Position numbers and translations under genes: made by a program. Below, in pieces: positions 58,117 through 64,000 of a stretch of DNA of 64,000 nt. This stretch comes from Solen grandis (lineage: Eukaryota; Mollusca; Bivalvia; Adapedonta; Solenidae). The DNA lies in the NCBI GenBank assembly GCA_021229015.1, contig CM037781.1, positions 63,998,581 to 64,062,580 on the forward strand, read 5' to 3'. The notes beneath the pieces are model-generated. The model was not told the DNA's origin. It saw only the letters and a list, made by a program, of their open reading frames with translations, and made no database searches. Every line of letters starts with the position of its first letter. The first letter of the stretch is position 1.

Positions 58117-61100
58117 TTAATCGTCGTAGAAATCATCTCCACCGAACCAACTGGCTCCGAAGAAATTGCCCAGGCGTGAATTTGAGTTAAAGTTGTTGAA
58201 GGTTCTGTAACGCGGAGTTCTTCTGCTGAATGTGTTGAATCTGTTGAATCTGCTCATGAGTCCAAACATCCCGTAGTTATCTTCCCAGTCCCAGTCGTCA
58301 GCTGTAAATAAATAGGGAATATCATGTTCTGAGATGTCATACAAGCAGCGTGGGAAATACGGTCTCGCGAGATGTCAACTTTTCCTACGCTGCGAGTACA
58401 AAGCCATGGAAAGCTACTGCAACATAATTTTTCTTTTATCATAAACCTTTAAATATTCAAGACACAATAAGTCAATTTACACAGGTTTAAAGGAGTTTAT
58501 ATTTTTTTCTTAAGAAAGTGACGTCACGAAAGTAGTGACGTCATGCTACCACCATATTTGTCACTGGCATAATACGTATATGAACTAACCTATTTAGCAC
58601 ATGGTATTTTCCTCCACGAGTGACAAAACGTCACAAAAGTGTGAGTTATGTGGTTGCATAGTCCACACTTATTGATTTTTTACAAAAGTGTGGACTACGC
58701 GTTATAGTCCACGGTGACTATGAACAAATACTGGCTTCTGATTGGACGAGAGGAAAATGCCATGTGCTACGAGTAAATCCTTAAAAATCTCTTTAGACGT
58801 CACCCTAAATTTGAGGCTATTCAGAAGCTCTGGTGAATCTATTTGATATGGTGGCATATTTCTGCCAGCCACTTATCCACTTTTTTTCTGAAAAATTGTC
58901 ACATATTCAGTTATTATCTGGCAAGTAGAAAATGTACAAGTTATCCACTCAGGTATCTTAACAAGACTAAACTGCCTGCTAGTTTTGTACTTGCCAGATA
59001 CTAAATGAAAATGTGGCATTTTTTTTTCAGAAAAGTTTCGACATAGCTAAGTGGATAAGTGGCTGGCAGAAATATGCCACCATAATTTGACAATTCAAGA
59101 CTCTCGTTTTCTTCGAGCCCGCCAAACCTTGAAAACTCGCAATTGCATTTGTGTTGTTAGCAAATACCAAAGTTTATTTTTCAAAAAATCTTTTTAAGGA
59201 CGTTTCAGGGGGTTACCACTGATTTTAATTTTGGTAAACAAATCTCTTTTTGTAATTCAAATTTATTTTCAGTACAATGTTAAAGAAAACCACAAATTTT
59301 AAGAATTAGGTATGTATCAAAGTATGATTAAAATTATATTTGCCAAATGTTGAGGATCCAAAAAGTCACATTTTAATGTTTTTATGCACATTTGGCTTAA
59401 ATTTCAATTATAAGAAGTTTTAGTAAAAAAAGGTGAGGTTTACATTTTTTAAAACATTTTCAGAAAGCATTTATATCAGGGGATTTAATCTGAAAAAAAT
59501 AAGTAAATCTGAAATCTGTCCGTTGCTATTTTTTTTACCAAGAAAAAGATAAAAAAGATATACAAAATTTCGGAGCTTTTGGGTAGTTTTTGTTTCACTT
59601 TGGTCCTGACGCTTGTTTTGTTGACATCGCGTGGAATAATTTTAAATTTGGCCATCGAGCCGCATATTCGAAAAAGGGAGCAACCACCATTATTATTGTA
59701 AAATAAAACTATGTAAAATTTTAAGATAAAACTTTATGAATCTATTGCTTATATTAACTGATGTGAAAAAAACAATGAGCGTGGTGACCCACTATTTTTA
59801 ATTCAAACATCCTTTAGTTATAGTCAAAGTACTGATGCGACACAATTTTAGAAAAATCTGTCCCTTAGAAAAACAAACAAACAAACAAACAAACAAACAA
59901 ACGCTGAAACGCCTTTAAAGCTCCAATTCCTGATCCTAAACAACACTGAATCCTTAATAGCTCGAGGATGACACAACTAAGTCAAAAACAGATATGGTGA
60001 ACATGAATTATGCAGTTAAGGATTGCAACGATTTGTAAAACATTTATGAATAAAAATTGCAATATTATCATTTGATCATAATGTTATTGCATAGAAGAAC
60101 GCCGTGGTTCAGTAATGACGTTCAGTGGCAACGAATACGAGGGCTAGGTGTTCGCCGATATAAACGATGTTAAATTTTGATTTCCGAATAAAGGAAAAAA
60201 ACATTTTGCTTAGTGTAATATTATTATACCTGATAATGCATATACGACTAGAATCTACCTAAAGGGGACCGCCGTGGCCGAGCGGTTACAGTCGTGGACT
60301 ACAAATCTCTCTGTGGGTTCGAATCCCGGTAGGGACTCCGGATTTTTCATGTGAGGAAGCCTTCCAGCTGGCTTGCGGTAGGTCGGTGGTTCTACCCAAG
60401 TACCTCTGTGTACTCGGGGTCTTCCTACACCTGTAATTAGCTGGACGTCGCTATATGATTGAAATACTATCGCAGCGGCGGTAAACCCCAATACAACAAC
60501 AACAACAACTAGCTAAAGTGGTACTACCAAATTAAATGAAATAATGATTGGGTGAATGAATTCCTTCATACCTTATTTGGAAACCCTTTTTGTGTCACCT
60601 GCTGTCAGCAGAGGAAACACATAGGGATCACTTTCCGTCGTCTGTCAGTCCGTCTGTCTGTCTATCCATTAGACTTCTTCCGTCACGCTTCAGCACGTGA
60701 CACACATGTTCCAAAGAACACTCTTTTTAGTTTTCGATGCCATATATTGAACTTTGTACCCCCATCTTGTCGTTACACAGACATCTTTAATATTGTACAT
60801 TATTAAAGTATACATAACGCGGAGCTATCTCCAACAATAACACTGAACTCTAAGTGATAGAAAATTTCATATCTGTTATACAAAATTGATATAAATTATT
60901 AACTTCGTAAATAACAAGTCAATACTTGGACATTTCTGATTAAAGAAATATGAATAGAAAGTTCGCATCTACATTTGGTTGAATTCAAGCCAGATCTCAG
61001 ATTCAACAAGTGCCTTATACATATGCACGTTTTATAAATAAAGATAGGAAACATTGCGAGTGATATAACACCAAAAACTATTCAACATTTCTTAGCCTAA

Positions 61101-61482
61101 GTGGGTCTCTTTGCTTTGAAAACGTTTCGGCTAAAAGCCTTAGTTTATGAAAACATATTCTAGTCTTTATCATAAAGGTTTTTATTGAATGCTCTTTTGA
61201 CGAAGCGCTGGCTTTAGCTTATTTTTGTTGCTAACGTATTACATTTAAATACAACAACACATCTATTTATCAAAAATGTATTAAAAAAAAAATAAAAAAA
61301 TCAAAAAAAAAAAAAAAAAAAATCAAAAAAAGAAAAAAGAACAAAAAAAAAAAAACAACAACGAAAAAGCAACAACAAAATCAAACAACAACAACAACAG
61401 ACACACACTTACCAGTCACGAAACTCCAGCAGAATGCTACAGCGATAATAAGCACTAAACAGTTCACTTTGTTGGCGATCAT
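58117..61482 (-). CDS. Gene B: small secreted Phe/Asn/Arg-rich protein
   Basis: Coding exons on the minus strand are 61482-61413 (70 nt, phase 1) and 58301-58117 (185 nt). Donor ACTG|GTAAGTG and acceptor TTTACAG|CT are both strong; the joined frame gives 84 residues. Residues 1-23 are a signal peptide (basic-polar start, then VLIIAVAFCW) with likely cleavage near VTA|DD. The mature part opens with an acidic, Trp-rich DDWDWED, continues with a basic SRFNRFNTFSRRTPRYRTF core, then FNNFNSNSRLGNFFG, and ends in acidic DDFYDD. It has no cysteine. SRR at 48-50 could be a processing site. The charge pattern (acid, base, acid) would suit a shell-matrix or mucus protein or a peptide precursor; this is inference and I recognise no family. 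Intron 1 (3.1 kb) is full of repeats. Confidence 0.72.
58519..58543. promoter_or_regulatory. Two full CRE-like sites
   Basis: TGACGTCA occurs at 58519-58526 and 58536-58543, 17 bp apart. The full palindrome is the CREB/ATF binding site. It lies about 220 bp inside the 3' end of gene B intron 1. Function not shown. Confidence 0.4.
58595..58769. mobile_element. TAGCACAT-ended MITE, copy 2, inverted
   Basis: The ends TAGCACATGGTATTTTCCTC and GAGGAAAATGCCATGTGCTA are inverted with one mismatch. The inner hairpin is TAGTCCACACTT (58659) against AAGTGTGGACTA (58686-58697). Its interior is the reverse complement of 45899-46075. Confidence 0.8.
58849..59082. mobile_element. TA-flanked MITE with perfect 32-bp inverted ends
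   Basis: 58849-58880 is the exact inverse of 59051-59082 (outer bases TGGTGGCATATTTCTGCCAG). TA flanks both sides (58847-58848 and 59083-59084), as for Tc1/mariner-type insertions (inference). A second inner pair (TATCTGGCAAGTA near 58916 and its inverse near 59000) extends the foldback. No coding capacity. Confidence 0.88.
60265..60508 (+). repeat. SINE family 1, full-length copy in gene B intron
   Basis: The tRNA-like head has A box TGGCCGAGCGG and B box GGTTCGAATCCCG, then the complete body and a (CAA)n tail. The flanks CTACCTAAAGGGG and CTAGCTAAAGTGG are a likely target duplication. It is transcribed antisense to gene B if active. Confidence 0.88.
60600..60800 (+). repeat. GTCTGTC-leader repeat fragment
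   Basis: TTCCGTCGTCTGTCAGTCCG and TCTGTCTGTCTATCC are followed by a short unit ending near 60800. Terminal motifs are missing. Confidence 0.45.
61283..61400. repeat. A-rich and (CAA)n tract beside gene B donor
   Basis: Long A-runs and (AAC)n units end 9 bases from the donor. In the gene B transcript this is a U-rich and UUG-rich tract immediately after the 5' splice site. Confidence 0.8.
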
Positions 61483-61606
61483 ATTGATACGTTTAAAGTT
61501 GTATATCTAGACGAAAAAATATTAGGATAATTGTTTAAGAACTAGGAATATATCAGTAGTTCCTGCAGTATCCAACACCTTGACGACTAGACACCACAAT
61601 TTCAGC

Positions 61607-61616
61607 TTTATATATA
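61607..61616 (-). promoter_or_regulatory. TATA box of gene B
   Basis: TTTATATATA on the plus strand reads TATATATAAA on the minus strand, about 125 bases before the start codon. Transcription would start near 61580, giving a 5' UTR of about 100 bases. Confidence 0.6.
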
Positions 61617-61619
61617 CAA

Positions 61620-62469
61620 CGAGATATCGGCGGATGAATTAATGATGGCTATTGTATTATAAATAGTTTTTGACATTTAATTGCAAAAGATAATTTCGTG
61701 GATGGTTAATTGTTCGTATAGGTATCAATAATCAGTAATAGGTCACGGCAAAGGCGAGGTCGGGCTGACAGGCGTGATATAGCGTTAGTCATAACGTTTT
61801 ATTGTGTAAGAAACACGATTTTCTTTCCTGCGTATGTATTTTTGCACAAAAAGCGTAAACCATTTTCGTATTTCTTGGGAGATAGCTATTCGTGATGAAT
61901 TTCAGATGATCGGTCAACTGTAATATATTGCTTTTCGATGACGCATTAGAGAGGAATAATTAGTTATTTCACGAAAACACAATAATTCACCTTGCCATGG
62001 ATATAGCAAAAGAACAATTAAAAAGTCTCAATCAGCTAAATGATACTATAGTGTGTCAAACATTTTTTTTTTAATTTTAGAGACATAAATTTATCGCGTT
62101 TGTTTATGTATTAAAATAGTCTATATTGCTATTTAATGGCCCATATATGAACTTAACCAATGTTAGCATGTTTTATTGTTCCATCTCCGATAACAAAGAC
62201 AAACCCGTTCAAGAGATCGACATAGAGCGTAAGATCGTTATTGACTTTTGCGAATGGAGAAGCACTTGGTTATATGTAACACGATCTTGCCAGAAAAATC
62301 AGAAAATGTTCTCTTTAATACCTCTTTCTTGAGTTTCATTTTTTTTTTTGATGCAGATGATAATTGTTGGTTTCACCGAGTGAGAAGAAAATTCAATATT
62401 GTTCTTGTTGCTTGTGCAAAATGAATCAAAAATGATATTACACTAGGACCAACATCTTATTATTTATAT
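61620..62469. other. Upstream region of gene B, nothing recognised
   Basis: Apart from the TATA box just inside its edge I see no gene or repeat. Confidence 0.4.
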
Positions 62470-62973
62470 TTAAGGTATAACCCCTAATAACCGTATTCCA
62501 TATCTTGCCACTGGATGGAAATATTTCTATGAAACTTTGTCACTTTGAAGACATCCAAAAATAAAAAATGCTTCACTGAGAGTTTTTCCAGGTTTTATTG
62601 ATGTAGGGGAGATAATCTGTATTTAAGTTAACATTGAAGTCTACGGGAAATATACAATTTCCGTGAATATAAAAACTTGAATTTGATTTTTGAGGAAAAC
62701 GCACGGTAGATAGATGCATTATATGATTCTGATTCAAATTTCATGAATACATCTAAACTTTACCATAGGAAAATGGTGAAAATCACTTTTTTGTTGTTTT
62801 CAGGGGAGATAACTCATGACAACAAAATTATAAAGGGAGGTAAGAAAAGAATTTCTGTCATATGTCATAATATGTCAATTTGCCTTTAAGATTTCCATGG
62901 TTTGACATTTTAAAAGCTTATATGTGAATTTATATGCATGGCTTTGATGGTTATTATGGGGCATATACCTTAA
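62470..62973. mobile_element. TTAA-flanked element with GGTATA ends
   Basis: TTAA at 62470-62473 and 62970-62973 flank the ends GGTATAACCCCTAATAACC and, from the right, GGTATATGCCCCATAATAACC, inverted with small gaps. It has about 500 bp with no coding capacity. TTAA targets occur in the piggyBac and Kolobok groups; I cannot choose. Confidence 0.6.
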
Positions 62974-64000
62974 CCGGAAGTGAATTACAGGGCATAAACC
63001 TTGATGTTTTTCTGTAATTTATTTGGGGGCCTCATAAAGTAGTCCCGTTACAAGACAGTGAAAAATATTTTCAAACAATTACCATTTGTATTCACTGATA
63101 TTTCCCTAAAATCCACGATAAAACATTAAAAATAATATATCTTAAATGTTGACGATTTGGTTATCTTTTGTCCTTTCACATGGGCTAAACTCTAATCACA
63201 TTGTTCTCGAGCCTTGTGTATCCACGTTTAATTGAAAAGAAGAAAAATGTCTATGACTTGAAACAAATTATCAGAATTTCAATATGGGTTTGGACCAGTC
63301 AAGATACTAGAAACATTGTCATTTTTGAACAGTGTTGCTTGCAACGCTATTCTATGGTGACACTTATTTTGAATCGGACAACAATTCGGGGCTATATTTA
63401 GACATATATATTTATAGATTTCCTTTTTATTTTACGACGCAGAGAAATAGTTCCAAATTTTGTCTTCTATCTTATCACTAAATGATGATAATATTCATGT
63501 TTATTTCAGTTCGATTGCATTATAAAAGTCGAACTGAATTAAAATGTGTTGATAATCGATGCTGGAGATACGTGTTTAATAAACTGTAATGAAAAACGAG
63601 AGTAAGCAAGCGAAAAAATCTGACCTCATTCGGAGATATTTTGAACCATGAATTTCCAATAGTTGCAACAGTTGGCCCATTAGTGCTGTGGGTAAAATAG
63701 TCAGGCTTTTCGCCTGTCAAATGCGAAAATGTTGTAAACGTGTATCGGTTCGAGTTCCAGCCGGAGAACAATGTTTACAATTTTTTTGAATTATTTTTGC
63801 AATATAAAAGCATATATTTTTGTTATATTGACATAATTTGATTAAATTACCTATATTAAGTACATGTGGATATAAAACAACAACAACAACAAAAACAAAA
63901 ACAAAAACAATAAAAAAACACTTAAATAATTAAAGTATGTTGTTCAAATATGCTTCAATATATTCATATAATTTTAAAAACTGTAGGCAAGAGAAATGGA
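62974..64000. other. Stretch without recognised gene
   Basis: Apart from the tRNA-related sequence and a 10-bp stem hairpin (TTCAGTTCGA, near 63505-63540) I see nothing. Confidence 0.4.
63666..63770 (+). repeat. tRNA-related sequence
   Basis: TTAGTGCTGTGGGTAA resembles an A box, CAGGCTTTTCGCCTG an anticodon-like stem and GGTTCGAGTTCC a B box. The stems do not close as a real tRNA, so it is probably a SINE or tRNA pseudogene. Confidence 0.35.

Larger units (their letters stand above)
58302..61412 (-). other. Intron 1 of gene B and its repeats
   Basis: Contains two CRE-like sites (58519-58543), two MITEs (58595-58769 and 58849-59082), an (AAAC)n tract (59872-59901), a full SINE (60265-60508), a GTCTGTC-leader fragment (60600-60800) and an A-rich stretch next to the donor (61283-61400). 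No extra exon was identified. Confidence 0.6.

Overview
The window is eukaryotic nuclear DNA, almost certainly from a bivalve mollusc, with a veneroid clam as the best guess. The evidence is AT-rich sequence with spliced genes, GT-AG introns, TATA boxes and AATAAA signals. It also has many tRNA-derived SINEs, MITEs with TA, TTA or TTAA targets, and long repeats that open with AGCTCACCTGAG. The species is an inference from repeat style; nothing in the sequence names it. There is no operon, phage, CRISPR array or intact transposase.

Layout. From 1 to 22.8 kb is a repeat graveyard. It holds AGCTCACC-type elements with internal tandem units, Tigger/pogo-like elements bounded by CAGT and TA, TTAA-bounded MITEs, and SINEs, often nested inside one another. 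From 22.8 to 26.3 kb is a homopolymer-ridden tract that looks like unpolished sequence, ending in a 100-N gap (26321-26420). From 26.4 to 36.3 kb come more repeats, a second array-type AGCTCACC element and a 1.75-kb minisatellite of 23-bp units. From 36.36 to 37.08 kb is an inverted-repeat-bounded element that carries a promoter-like block and a short ORF with a P-loop.

Two spliced protein-coding genes can be reconstructed, and both encode small secreted proteins. Gene A (+ strand, coding 39414-44243, three coding exons plus a 3' UTR exon) has a TATA box, a signal peptide, a Pro/Thr-rich segment with basic cleavage sites, and six cysteines. The cysteine spacing within each half matches beta-defensins, but the two halves are about 127 residues apart. 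Gene B (- strand, coding 61482-58117, two exons) has a TATA box, a signal peptide and an 84-residue Phe/Asn/Arg-rich product with no recognised family. The two genes converge, with about 14 kb between their 3' ends. Nothing in the sequence shows that they work together.

Weaker coding candidates are a YY1-motif first exon at 53758-53955 (-), a lysine-rich remnant at 12061-12343 (-), a broken Tigger-type transposase start at 19180-19511 (-) and a possible exon at 7388-7515 (+). Most other open frames in the window lie in repeats and are not listed as genes.
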